From assembly GCA_034620365.1 (NCBI GenBank), contig JAQGEQ010000380.1, positions 372,001 to 436,000 of the forward strand: a stretch of 64,000 nucleotides of DNA. Direction: 5' to 3'. The notes beneath the pieces were generated by a model that searched no databases, was not told where the DNA came from, and saw only the letters and a program-made list of their open reading frames with translations. Source of the stretch: Pegea sp. RAD2-039 (Eukaryota > Chordata > Thaliacea > Salpida > Salpidae). The position numbers were made by a program, and so were the translations under genes. Below, piece after piece: positions 36,148-47,754 of the stretch (within the stretch, counting starts at the first letter, position 1; each line of letters starts with the position of its first letter).

Positions 36148-37400
36148 TCAAACTTGATCAGAGTAATCCACATCGTCATCATCATTAGCATTATGAAACA
36201 TTGAACTGATGTTATCATGATTGAAGTGTTCCCCCAAACCTGATAAACCATCCTCACGTCTTGTGTAAATACTTTTATCACTTTTCAGTGACTGCCAAAA
36301 TTAGAGAATAGATAAAAATATATTCAGGTAATTTAAAAGTTACAAAAGCCTACATCTCGATAATTCTGTAGGTATACTTTTAAGGGTTCAATATATGGGT
36401 CAAAGCCTAGTGTTGCCATTGCAAACAGCACATCTTCGCCATTGATTGTTTTCCTTTTTTCTTGTGCACAATGTTCTGCAGCTTCTGATGTTATAAAGCT
36501 AATAAATTCTGAGACACATTCTTGAACACATTCCTTTGCCTCTTTTGAAATCTAAAATTAATTTTTCACTTTAAAACTAAAATGGAATAAGTTTTCTTTG
36601 ATAAATAATCAAATAATATTATAGTATTAAAGTAATTAATAAGTTTGATACCAATAAATCATCTACCTTGCCATTTGCAGGAACAGAACTCTTCATAATT
36701 CTTGCCACATTTGCAATTGGCAAATAAATATCTTGCTCTCTGTATGGAAACTTTTGTTGATCGGACTGTGCTCTAAAAATGTCATGTAATTTGATTATTG
36801 ATATTTTCTAATTGTAAGATTAGGCAGCAAGTATTTATGACAAATTTTATAATTTAATTGATGCACATGATCAAGTTTATATATAGATTTTGATAAATGC
36901 TTTATATAAAATCAAAAGATTAAATAAATCAGAAAACAATCTATTTATAAATTTCAAATCATGAAAAGTTTATAAATAAATTTATAGTGGAATTAAATAA
37001 ATGATTTTAAGCACTAGTTTTACCAACAGGAAAAATAAAAATTAAACTTTCAATAATAATAATAAAGATCATTTTAATAATTTTCTAATTTATCTTTTAA
37101 AGAAGTTTATGACAGTAAAAAATACTATATTAAGATGGTGAGAAAGAAATGATTAAAAACAAGATATAACAAATAAAAGTTCAAAAAATTATCCAAGAAG
37201 TTGTTTCAATTGAAATTGCCCTAGGATTTGCATAACAGCAGCTAATAAGAAATAATTATTAACAACTATAGATATTTAAAAAAGTATGTCCCAAAAGCAA
37301 TTTTATAATAACTAAACCACAAAAAAAAAACTTACGGTTTTTCAATAACGTCTTCTTCTTGAACACCAGTAAAACTAGATGAGTCGTTAAAGTTATCCAT
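36148..37400 (-). CDS. NFYB: NF-YB, histone-fold subunit of the CCAAT-binding factor
   Basis: Four exons: 37400-37336, 36772-36667, 36551-36354 and 36291-36148; about 170 residues. The histone fold starts at [20 protein letters not shown] and continues through [40 protein letters not shown], and [20 protein letters not shown], which is almost invariant in animals and plants. NF-YB pairs with NF-YC and the dimer recruits NF-YA to bind CCAAT boxes in promoters. The N-terminal arm is short and acidic, and the tail after the fold is acidic ([13 protein letters not shown]). The gene is convergent with the XRCC1-domain gene; their stops are only about 290 bp apart. Confidence 0.95.
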
Positions 37401-39510
37401 TCTATCCAATTTTTATGCTAATATTCTTAAGTTAAACTTGTAATGTAGAACCTGTGATGTTAACAAATGCAAAATAAAAAGTAGATAAAATGGATTATAT
37501 CATAAAAAGCATTCGATAAAACTCTTCATGGCAAAACCTAACGAGCCACTTTTTGGATTTGACTATTACCATATAGACAAAATTTAGTAATTTTTACTAC
37601 TCAAATAATTTGATCATGATAAAACCTTTTTTCCCTTTTAAGGCCTCAGACGCTTTCTATTAAGTTTGGTATCCTAAGTATCACGATTTTATTAAATTAT
37701 TTGTTACACACTTTTTTTATATTGTTTTTTTGACTAAAAAATTAACTGGTAAAAGTATTAAGTGTTGAGTTCATATGCCAAACAGAGGTCCAAGCCAATC
37801 TTTTTAAAACTGCAAACACACACTAAAATTAGAGTAATCACAAATAGTGATAATAAACGAGAAATTTTAATAAAACATGAAAATTTCTTTAAGCATCACC
37901 TGCTTACTTTTACTGCTATTAAAGCAAAAAAGGGAGAGTTTGTTTTCTTTCTTTTTTTATATGCCTGAGCAGAAGTTTATTGCGACCCAGTCGTTTCTCA
38001 TGCAGCAAGATTCCAATATCCACGTCAGCCAAGTTATGCAGCAGAACAGAAGGACTGCACCCAGCTGGCATCACAGGAGCTGCCAGAATGACACTGAGTG
38101 CAGTCTCCTACGAGGCTCCGACTTCGGTTTTAAATTCGAACTTTTGCTTGAAAAAGTTTCCTAGAAGTGTTATTAACCAGACTCATTTAGACAGAGCCCT
38201 TCTATCTAAGTTTTTATGAAACGTTTTTATAAAATGTTTTTATTGTCTCTCCTGGTAGGCGAGAGTGGTAACTGCAACAATGGCATTTTCATCTACTTAT
38301 GTTAACTTATTTAGTAACCTATTTACCTTCAACATCTATAATAAAAGAAGCTTGCTCAACATTAAAATATTATTTAAAGATACTTATTATAACTTATTTC
38401 GAAACTTATTTGATAGCAGGTATTTTTTACAACAATAACTAAAAACTTGAGATGTCAAGAAAATATTTTAATGAAATTCAAAAATTAAACCAACGTTTAA
38501 TTTGTCTTTTAAAAAAATAATCAATTTCGCATGTCTACCTTTTTACGGAAAAATAATTTACCACATTTAACTTATATAGTGAGTTTTTAGTCATTTATGT
38601 GTTTTAAATAAATGAAATAAGTTGCTCTCTACATCATTAAAAGAATCATAAATAGCATTATTAAATTTTTCGAAGTAATTTTCTTAGAGATTAATCAAAA
38701 CGTCTTTATTGGATGAATACATTTTTCAATATAGATTGTTGAATTATTTGCTTTCTAAGAAAAAGGTTATTCATTAATTATTCAAAAAATATTAAAGACA
38801 AACTCTTAATATGTATCACATTAAAACTAAACTGTCAACTATTTAAAAAAACATTTTTTGATATGACATTTTTTTTTAAAACTGATCTAATGGTGAACTA
38901 TTTTGTACTTTTTTGGCTTTTTGATATACTTTTTCTCCTATCAAGTAAAAACTGCTTTATCATTTCAACTTGTGATTCAGCAGGTTTTATATCATTAATA
39001 GGATTTCCCCTGCTACAAAATATAAAAAAGGTTTATTTTCATAGATTGTACTATTTTGATTATATTTCATAACACTCATGGAAAAATATTATATAAGTAT
39101 TACATAACAAAAATTATATTTAATTTAATATTTTAAAATAGTCTACTTTATGTAAAGTATTTTTTATTTATTATTAATATAGTAATTAAGAGGTTTTATT
39201 AGACTTTATAAAATGTTATTTTGTTCTTATTCTTATTACTATATTAGCTCAGTTATATAATTTTATTAAAAATATATTAATTATCGAAAATGTAATTGCT
39301 ACTTAAATATATTTTATTCAAACCTTAAATTGAATAAATAATTTTTGTTTTGAATATTATTTTTAAACTAGTTAGTATTGATATTTTTCAATTTATTTGT
39401 TTGTATGAAACCAATTAGTCCTTGAAGAATAATTAAAGTATTTTTTTAATATATTAATTTTCTTGGTTTATCAGATAAAGAAAATTAAAAACATTTAACA
39501 AAGAATTAAA
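37401..39510. other. divergent intergenic stretch with GC-rich repeat
   Basis: 2.1 kb between the 5' ends of NF-YB (-) and CIAO3 (+). The central segment at 37965-38155 is a repeat of family R with much higher G+C than its surroundings. The rest is A+T rich. Open frames here (37762-38219) are produced by the repeat and are not called as genes. A TTATCAG about 35 bp before the CIAO3 start may be a 5' UTR splice acceptor. Confidence 0.45.
37965..38155 (-). repeat. GC-rich dispersed repeat, family R
   Basis: On the minus strand this copy runs from AAAACCGAAGTCGGAGCCTC through GCCAGCTGGGTGCAG and CTGCTGCATAACTTGGC to CTTGCTGC. The same blocks occur in the same order, with drift, at 52483-52690 on the plus strand; a short fragment is at 10527-10590. 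The upstream AAAGTTCGAATTTAAAACC is faintly like a pol III B box, but no A box is convincing. Confidence 0.75.
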
Positions 39511-41524
39511 ATGAGTAAATTTAGTTCTACTTTGCAACTAACAGACTTTGATGATTTTATTACACCATCACAAGAATGTGTGAAACCAGTTACATTGAAA
39601 AATCAAAAACAACTTTCAGTTGGTATTAAGGGAAAAACAATGAAAAAAGTTGAAGTAATTTCAATATATTTTGTATATATATTATTATATTTATTTTGTA
39701 TATTGATGATTTTTCATCCAATTTATATTTTTTTATAGATTTGTTATTATTATTATTAAATAAATTCAGCTTCAGATTAAATAAAGTTATAAATTTGATC
39801 ATTATTATAACTACTAGATTAAAAGTTTGTAGAAAGTTTATGAAATTAGTAGCCTTTGTAAGATGATTTATTGATGTTAAAACTGTTTATTTAGATAACT
39901 TTGAATGATTGTTTAGCTTGTAGTGGATGCATCACTAGCGCTGAAACTCTTTTGGTAACTTCACAAAGCCATCAGGAGTTTCTTAGGTTCATTAATTGCT
40001 TGTTTTCAAAGTATTATCATTCAAGTCTTAAAATTCAGTTTTAGAATTTATTTTTTTAATAATTAAAACACTTATTTTTTAGAGTTATAAATGAGATTGA
40101 AAAATCAAATGAGGATGAAAAGAAACTGGTAGTTGTTTCCATTTCACCCCAAGCTAGAGTGTCTTTAGCTGTTGAAGAAGAGATGACTGATCATCAAGTG
40201 TGTCTTTCTCTCTCTAATTTTTTCTTACATTTTGGTGTCAATCATGTCTTGGATACCTCATTTGCTCAAGATTTAGCTCTTATAGAAAGCTGTAAAGAGT
40301 TTATTCAAAGGTGGTTAGTATTTTAAATGATTATTTCACAAACTAATTATTTGAGTAAGTTTTACGATTATTTCTTCGAACAGATATCAGCAAACAAAAA
40401 CTGAGAAAGATGGCAAAGATTTGCCAATAATGACTTCATCGTGTCCAGGTTGGATTTGCTATGCTGAGAAAACTCATGGAAAATTGATAATACCTCATCT
40501 AAGCAAGGTTAAATCTGCACAACAAATTACCGGGAGTATCGTCAAACAAGTTTTATCGTCTCATTATGACATCACACCATCACGTGTGTACCACGTGACG
40601 GTAATGCCTTGCTACGACAAAAAGCTAGAAGCTTCTAGAGAAGACTTCTACAGTGATCTTTATTCGACTAGAGATGTTGATCTTGTTTTAACCTCCGGAG
40701 AAATCCTTACAATGTTGAAAGAGCTAAATAAAAGTCTGAAAGATTTTATGAATGAAGATGAAACCGTAAAAACTTTATACGAGAAAAAGTGATAATCTAA
40801 ACCGCCGTTTTATTTTTATCTCAAATTTTAATCTTACAGATCAAACGGTAGTGAAAATGGAAAAAATCTTCTGCAAACTTCTATGTTAGTTAACAAAGAA
40901 AAGTATTTTCATAAAGGTGGCGGGTCTGGCGGTTATCTGGAATATATATTTAAATCAGCAGCAAAAAAATTATTTAATATCGATGTCAACGAAATCGAGT
41001 ACAAAGCAGTAAGGTCAGCAGTTTGTGACCAGCTTCAATTCCCAAATAATTAAATGTTACTTTTAGAAACAATAAAGATTTCCAGGAAGTGAAACTGAAG
41101 AATGAATGTGGGGATGTTTTGTTGTCGATGGCCGTTGCAAATGGTTTTAGAAGTATCCAAAATCTTGTTCAGAAGTTGAAGAGGAAAAGATGTGGGTATG
41201 ACTACATTGAAGTGATGGCATGTCCTTCGGGTTGTCTTAATGGTGGTGGGCAGGTATGCTTGGTGTGGTTGGATGTTTATGTGTCAACTTTTACAAATTA
41301 ATATTATTTATATAAAGATAAAATCTCAAAGTGGAAATAAAGAGGATCAGAAGAAACTTCTTGAAAAAGTCGAAGATTTTTATAAGCATCTGTCAACTCA
41401 ACCTTATCCTACTCCCTCAAATGAAGCAATTGTGAATAACAATGATGTAAAAAAAACGATTTATTTCACTGAATTTCACGAGATAGAGAAAAATGAAGAT
41501 TTGAATATCAGTGTTAAATGGTAA
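39511..41524 (+). CDS. CIAO3: CIAO3 (NARFL/Nar1) cytosolic iron-sulfur assembly factor
   Basis: Seven exons: 39511-39654, 39895-39986, 40083-40310, 40384-40788, 40840-41013, 41067-41253 and 41318-41524; about 475 residues. The N-terminal cluster ligands are present: Cys in TPSQECVKP and the CLACSGC motif in the second exon. The hydrogenase-like core has [32 protein letters not shown] and [13 protein letters not shown], carrying the cysteines of the second cluster. The protein ends in Trp (SVKW), like the C-terminal tryptophan used as a targeting signal to the CIA machinery. CIAO3 links the early scaffold with the CIAO1-CIAO2-MMS19 targeting complex and loads 4Fe-4S clusters onto nuclear and cytosolic proteins. 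All key cysteines seem intact, so the gene should be functional. Confidence 0.93.
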
Positions 41525-42034
41525 TTTGTATTTTCAGAAATTTCGAAAGTTTCTATTTTATCAAATTCTATTTGAATTTTGATTATAAAAATCTAATTTA
41601 AATAATAAAGAATTCAAAAACTAAAAGAATTTTTTTAAATATTAATCGAGTCAAACTTCTGTTTGAAAAAGATTTGTGAATAAATCAATAAAAATTTAGA
41701 TGATTTTAAGATTGTTTAAAAATATATTTAATTTCATTTTAAAAAGTTTTTTAGTACTTATATTTATTTTATTTGTAATATTCAATAATGTTGTTTATTC
41801 TCCAACACTATCAAGTTTTGGGTATTTATTACCAGCGATGCTTTTAAGGATCTTATGTAGGAATTTTAAAGGAATTTGTGTAAAGCACAATAAATTTAGC
41901 AAAAGGACGTTTGAAGCAAAAACTTTTACAATACAAACTACAAAAATACAATTAACTTACTGGTAACCAGTGAAAGTTTAAATGTAACACAAGAATTTGA
42001 TCGATAATAACTTAAATTGTTGATCGGTTACGAT

Positions 42035-42155
42035 ATTTATTTATTACAATAAACGTGAAGGAGGGTGCCTGAAAAGAGTACCTCTAGCTAGAACATATTC
42101 TCAAATAATATTTCATATAATAAAGTTGAAAATACATAAATAAGAACATGTAGCA
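42035..42155 (-). mobile_element. LINE 3' end with hairpin tail, diverged
   Basis: Minus-strand copy: AACGCCAAATGCTACATGTT, an A+T spacer, GAGAATATGTTCTAGCTAGA, hairpin arm GGCACCCTCCTTCACG, then TTTATTGTAATAAATAAATA. It is more diverged than the neighbouring copy at 42485. Confidence 0.65.
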
Positions 42156-42484
42156 TTTGGCGTTCACCCCATACAATATATTGGTTATTTAATATAGTTG
42201 TTTTGTTAACAAACGATTAAACAAACAAAACATTGATTTTTAATTAAATACGGAAGTAATCTTCTGATCTTTTGTTATCAAATAGTTTTAACTTATTTTA
42301 ACTAAGAAACTCATTATGAGTTTTACAATGAAAACTGGAAAAGTAGTTTTCTGTATGTTTTAACGTCCAAGACAAAAATATTAAGTGAAAAAAAACCTTA
42401 TATTTCAACTTCCGGGTAAATTTGAAAGAATATTGTAATATATATCATCTCAATTACTTCATCTGCAGTTGTTTATAAAATGAA

Positions 42485-42630
42485 ATCAGATATTTATTTA
42501 TTACAATAAATGCGAAGGAGGGTGCCTAAATAGAGCACCTCCCGCTAACACACATTCTCACAAATAACATTTATTAAGTTAGAAATATAGAAAGAAAAAG
42601 ATGTAACACATGGCATTTCGATAGTCCTTA
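42485..42630 (-). mobile_element. LINE 3' end with hairpin tail, well preserved
   Basis: Minus-strand copy: CGAAATGCCATGTGTTACAT, CTTTTTCTTTCTATATTT, then GTGAGAATGTGTGTTAGCGG, hairpin arms GCGGGAGGTGC and GGCACCCTCCTTCGC, and ATTTATTGTAATAAATAAAT. It joins the string found next to the LINE C terminus (47315-47345) with the hairpin tail of the SINE, so it is the key link between the two. Confidence 0.75.
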
Positions 42631-42944
42631 AAGCATATGACAGTGAACAGTTGCATAAAATTATAATAATCTTGAAAAAAAAGAAGAAAAATTCACAGTT
42701 TAGAAATGACAATGTTGGCAATATTATAACGGTTCAACTTCTTTTTGAACAACGCGAGTGTATGCTATTCAAAATCATAAATGAACTCTGTAATCAATAA
42801 GTAATTTTAATTTCGTTAATAAGTGAATCATAATAATGCCAGTCGTTTTTTTCAGCTTATTTTGTACTGTTGAAATGTAACTTATAATTCTTCAGTCTAA
42901 TTTTTTCTATGTCAATTATGCTAACCGTGAAACCAAAGACTTTT

Positions 42945-43055
42945 ATATTTGTCTGCTTATATTGTTCGTATATGCTATAAGAGCTGTATAAGTATGTCAT
43001 CTACTGCATTGCGTTGAACAAACTAGCTAAATAAATAAATCTACCTGTTTCATAT
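42945..43055 (+). mobile_element. second LINE-type 3' tail family
   Basis: The blocks CTGCTTA, TGCTATAAGAGCTGTA, CATTGCGTTGAA and a closing AAATAAATAAAT run occur in the same order at 47755-47860. A tail ending in AATAAAT repeats is typical of CR1/L2-like LINEs. No coding part is visible at this copy. Confidence 0.6.
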
Positions 43056-43272
43056 ATTCAACAAAAAATTGTTGAAACCTTTGTACATTATTTGGTCAGC
43101 AATTTTTAATGTTTATTATAAACTAACTAACAATTAACTATTGTACATTCAATTTAATTATTTTTGTTAAACTTTAGCGATCAAAAATGAGTTTTTTTTT
43201 CTATAAATCTGATGATCAGAAGATGATTCAATCAGATAAGAAAAATTCACTACAGTAATTTTCAGTATATTT

Positions 43273-44604
43273 CTATAATCGCTTCATCATAATCGAAGTT
43301 CTTCGATGTTCGCCGTCAATATGAGAAAACTCAGCTTTGCCAGTAACAGAATCGATATAATCTGAATAATAAATTTCCTTTTCAACGGTGAAACCCATTT
43401 TCAATGCCAAATTCCTGGAATGTTCAGATGTAGCATACAAAGTCAATGCTTCACATTCCAATTCCTTAGCTTTTTCTTCAGTCCTTAATAAACATAAAAC
43501 CCCCTTATTAAAGTTTATTCAGTGAAGTTATTATTTAGTTATTGCTAACATAAATGTTTAAAGAATAAATATTGTGTTATATTGTAAAAAATATTTTAAA
43601 GCAACAACAATAAAAAAAGTAACTTACATCAAAAGCATCTTGTAACTAATTTGTCTTCTTCTGTGGGTTTGTTTGACCACAACAATTTGAGACATTAGAT
43701 AGTTGGAACTACCAACAATTGATGGAATAAAACTCTCAACATAATTGTCAAACTTCAAAAAAACCGTCATTTACAAAACCAAATTAACTATTTATCATTG
43801 AACAGTTAAATTGAAATTTGTGATAAAATCTTTTATGATGTTTAATAATTTGACTTTACTGGATTAAGTTATATCTAAGCTTCCTTAAGTAATATTTTAT
43901 TAAGATAAACAAACTCGTTGGTTGATTTTGAAGTTCACTGATGACTTGCTGCTGTCAGACTCTTCTGTGTCTAAATCATTTCCATGACTATTTATCACCA
44001 TTGCACAAATGTTGCCATCAACAGCCACAATAGATAAGTTCTGTGGAACACTTTTCTAAAAAGACATCAATTGTTAAAGTTTGATTCAGTTTTAGTCATT
44101 TTTAAATCAAAGTTTAATAACGTCGCAAAGCTTATCAGTATTCCTAGAAGATTTTTATTTATAAACAAAAAATTACTTCATGTATTAGTTTGTTAAAAAT
44201 TCTCACATTAGAAGCACCGCCTCAAACAAAATCTTGTTAAAATAACTTCAATAAATTTTAAAAAAAGATAAAAACTTATTTAAATCAATAGAATTTGTCT
44301 TTGTCTGTAAGTTATTTTAAAGTTTAATTAAAAAAATGATTATTTGTTAAACGATTACAATTTTTTCACAAATAAATAAATAAATAAAAACTTCTTGTTT
44401 AATTTTTAAGATTGGTATTTCTAATAAATAAAATTTATTTATCATCAAGGTATATCTAACCGTTGTAAAGTTTTCCTGATATCTTTCTACATCTAGTTTA
44501 GTCAATGAAAGACTTCTTAGGGTAACTTCATCCTGAACGAAAACTTCCATCATTTCACTTATATCATCTTGTACAGACAAAACCCTGAACTGTATTGAAC
44601 TCAT
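43273..44604 (-). CDS. GNAT-type N-acetyltransferase
   Basis: Four exons on the minus strand: about 44604-44461, 44056-43915, about 43753-43628 and about 43484-43273; roughly 205 residues. The first exon gives MSSIQFRVLSVQDDISEMME and FVQDEVTLRSLSLTK, as at the start of small GNAT enzymes. The third exon has IVVVKQTHRRRQISYKMLLM, where the acetyl-CoA pyrophosphate loop (R/Q-x-x-x-S pattern) is expected. The fourth exon has ALTLYATSEHSRNLALKMGF then TVEKEIYYSDYIDS, the typical last strand-helix of the fold. General shape is like arylalkylamine N-acetyltransferase-type genes of invertebrates, but the acceptor cannot be inferred. Part of the intron 3 and exon 3 junction is copied at 46382-46490. 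Confidence 0.75.
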
Positions 44605-44959
44605 AACCGACTAGTTTACCTTTGCCGTCTGGAAATAAAAAACCTAATATCTAACTTTAGAATTTAAATATTGGGTTTAGAAACATGTTAGGGGATTTTT
44701 GTAGACGATCAATTGCTCTAAACAGTTAAAATAATTTCCTTTCTGTGGAGAGGCTACACTGTGCAATTGAATTCTATTTGAATAAGTTTCAAGTTATAGG
44801 TTATATCCTATTTAAATAAGTGTTTATAAGTTATTTTATAAAATTATTTTTAAAAAGTGATTAGCATATTGCTTGTGATAAAATATTCTATCTGAATAAG
44901 AAATCGATTTGAACTATTCTGATTAGTGAAACTAAAAATCTTTCATGAAAGTGAAAACT

Positions 44960-46381
44960 ATGGTGGATCCAAATAAAAGTGGCAAGATCTTACATTCCAG
45001 TATACAGAAAAGTTCTGATAAACCGACTTCATCCAAACAATAAAAGTTGCTTTTATGAGGATCTGGCAATAGAATGTATTAAATGTCTCTCCTGGTTTCA
45101 TCTCACCGGTAGTGTTGTGAGCAAGAAAATTTATGAAATATTTGAAAACAATCAGATGAAGCAAATGGGATTTAAATATTTCTGCATTAAATGTAGAACC
45201 ATGGGCATAACATCGATCTCCTCTAATTCTAATTCAAACTTAATGTCCGACATCAGTAAATCTATATCTGCTGAAATGGCCGAATTTAAATCTAAAATTG
45301 GCAACGATTTCGCCATGATCAACAACAAAAATTCTAGTTTGTCTAAATTAATGGACGAACTGGATGCCTCTACAAAGAAACAAGTCACATGGGCCTCGAT
45401 GGTCGGTGATCCCAGTTCCAACAAAAAATGCTAACATGATGTAGCTTCTTACCAAGAAGGTCACCGACACGCACAAAAATTTACTTTGGACCAGGAAGAC
45501 AAAGAAAACAATGGCAGCATATTTAATGTCTCTGAAACTGATAAAGATAATGACAGTAAGTTTTTAAATCAAATGTGTTCATAAGGCCTTGATTTTATGG
45601 ATGTTCCAAAGGTATTAATGACCAGACATGGAGTATATGTATAAAGACAGGATATCTGTAAAGATGATCGCTTAGAAAATAAATGTCTTCTAAAAGAGGC
45701 GTATAACAGAAACCAGAAGGAACAACCAACTGATTTCAAATACAAAGCTCGAGATCCACCCGTGGGCCTTGAAAATTGTCAAGGTTTTATTTTTAAATGG
45801 AAGTGGCAAATAACCACTGGATCTACATCTACTTTTTCAACTCTCTCCGCACACAATTGTGATTACCCAAGATATCAGTTTACGGAAGCCCATCATCAAA
45901 CCTCACAAGCGTCAAAAAGACAATTCTTTTATCACATTAGGTATGTTCTTCAACGCGCGGTCGATAATTAACAAAATTTTCCAATTGAAAGCTCTTTTGC
46001 ATTCTCAAGATTTCACATTTGTTTTTATTACTGAAACTTGGTTGAAACCGTTTTATCCTGATTCTTTTCTGGTTGACGGTAATCTTTTTTGTGTTTTGCG
46101 TTGTGATAGATTGTATGATAGAGGCGGCAGTGTTTGCGTAATTTACAAAATATCGCTTGCACCCAAGATCTCTAGAATTCAGATCGATGCCATTAATTGT
46201 CCTGGATTTGAGATTATCACTTCTGATTTTTCTTACTCAAAGTTTAAATTTTCCCGTTTTATTTGTACCTACATACCACCCTCAGTCATGCCCTTGTAAG
46301 CTTCCTCAATGCCAATAACCAATCTCAAATGGTTACTTTTCCGACCCAAGTTAGTGGTAATACTTTGGATCCTATTATCAC
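44960..46381 (+). mobile_element. decayed CR1/L2-like LINE: ORF1 zinc finger and endonuclease fragment
   Basis: An ORF1-like frame at about 44979-45434 has Cys/His spacing of a PHD-type finger (CIKCLSWFHLTG then YFCIKC), as in ORF1 of CR1/L2-type elements. After frame breaks, 45859-46299 encodes an APE-type endonuclease piece (FFNARSIINKIFQLKALL, FVFITETWL, GGSVCVIYK). It continues in another frame to about 46380 with VTFPTQVSGNTLDPI, the usual end of that domain. No intact frame spans the element and the reverse transcriptase is missing, so this copy is dead. Confidence 0.8.
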
Positions 46382-46490
46382 ATATTTAGTTATTGCTAAC
46401 ATAATTGTTTAAAGAATAAATATTCTGTTATATTGTAAAAAAATATTTTAAAGTAACCGTAACTTACATCAAAAGCATCTTGTAACAGCA
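46382..46490 (-). repeat. partial duplicate of the acetyltransferase intron 3 and exon 3 junction
   Basis: This segment matches 43533-43645 almost base for base: both share TTTAGTTATTGCTAACATAA, then TGTTTAAAGAATAAATATT, TTATATTGTAAAAAA, and ACATCAAAAGCATCTTGTAA. The copy has a small gap before AACTTACATC. The matching part of the gene includes the splice donor side of exon 3 and its last ~20 coding bases. The copy abuts the broken 3' edge of the LINE endonuclease fragment. Confidence 0.85.
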
Positions 46491-47079
46491 ATATTACAAA
46501 AAAACTTTTAATTAGTATTCTGAGAGACAAAACCTTTTATTTTTTATCTTTATTGTTTTTATTTTATCAAGTTGTAAATATTTGAAATAATGTTCTTAAA
46601 TACGTGTTGAAACTTTTAGTAGAAAATTACTTCAAGAAATTTTCAGATGTAGAATTTAGTTTATTAAAAGTAGATTTAAAGTTTTACAAATTTTGAATAT
46701 ATTTTATCTTAAATAGCTCATTAATATTTGTAAAAAAGATTTGATCATTATTATTTTACAATTATTTTATCAAAGCTTAAATCTAAGCTCTAATGGAAAT
46801 GGGTTACTGATGGTTGTAAATAAGTTTTTGTTTGTGATTATTTATAATACTTGAAGTATTGTAACATTACTGAGAAGTTGCTTTTAAAATATTCTTATAC
46901 CTTCAAGCTTTTGTTTTTTAATCTTTGGATGATTTAAAGAAGTTTCCGATCCATTACAATCATCTGGATCATTTGTTGATCCTTTGAAATAAAATTTTGG
47001 CAAACTTTAATTTTTAAGTTAATTAACTAATCCATTATGTTTATCTATCTCATATCTATCCTATATTACCTTTACGCAA

Positions 47080-47345
47080 CAATCAAACACTACGCCTTAA
47101 TAAGCCCATATCACCTAGTACATTGGTCAGAGCAAACTTTTCTTATACCGCACAATTAGTACTTGGAACTAGCTGCCATCAGACATTGTCATGTCAGAAT
47201 CACTCATGCTGTTCAAGCAGAATTTGAAATGTTTTTAACATTATTTAAACTGTGATTGTTTCTCTATATTACTAACATTCTATGTAAATTTTCACTGTTA
47301 AATGGTTTGCGGATTACTGAAATGCCATGTGTTACATCTTTTGCT
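47080..47345 (+). mobile_element. LINE ORF2 C terminus and 3' UTR fragment
   Basis: Across two frames it reads as the characteristic end of a CR1/L2-like polyprotein: SYRTI-STWN, LPSDIVMSESLMLFK and a short tail FLTLFKL followed by a stop near 47253. About 60 bp on comes GAAATGCCATGTGTTACATC, then TTTTGCTTTCTACATTTT, the string that precedes the hairpin tail at 19362 and 42485. It lies on the same strand and downstream of the endonuclease fragment, so the two may belong to one element with its middle deleted or interrupted. Confidence 0.65.
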
Positions 47346-47754
47346 TTCTACATTTTAATTTAACACATATATTAATATATATTGTATCGTTTTTAATATT
47401 GTATATATTAAATCTGTCTTTTTATTCCACTTATATATAATAGGTTATTAATTAATTGATAATTTTTTTAACTTAATTAGCAATTGTATTGTGCAGTAAC
47501 ATCGTATCTAAGTACTGTCTTGATCGTATATTTCAAATTTTTTAACCTTACGACAATATCTTTTTCTTTACTGATTGATTATTTTGAAAACATTTAGAAA
47601 TAATGAGACGGAAATCAAGTCTATGAATACGAGGCTTAAGCAATTTTATGAATAAATGTTGCTACCTAATAAAAAGATTTTAAACTCATTATTTTTATTT
47701 ACTTATACCTCTGCAGTGTTCCTATTCTTTCTACATTAAATTATGGTACTTAAG

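Larger units (their letters stand above)
41525..43272. other. convergent intergenic stretch rich in retroelement tails
   Basis: 1.75 kb between the 3' ends of CIAO3 (+) and the acetyltransferase gene (-). Three retroelement 3' ends lie in it: 42035-42155 (-), 42485-42630 (-) and 42945-43055 (+). An 88-codon hydrophobic frame at 41700-41966 (+) starts with ATG but resembles nothing known and is most likely chance. Confidence 0.5.

Noticed and set aside
37762-38219. Three overlapping plus-strand frames of 68-95 codons
   Set aside because: They coincide with the GC-rich repeat at 37965-38155, whose second copy at 52483 does not keep any of these frames open, so they are by-products of the repeat.
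41700-41966. 88-codon hydrophobic open frame
   Set aside because: Starts with ATG and has one membrane-like stretch, but it is very A+T rich, lies in a convergent gap full of retroelement tails, and resembles no protein; chance is the simplest explanation.
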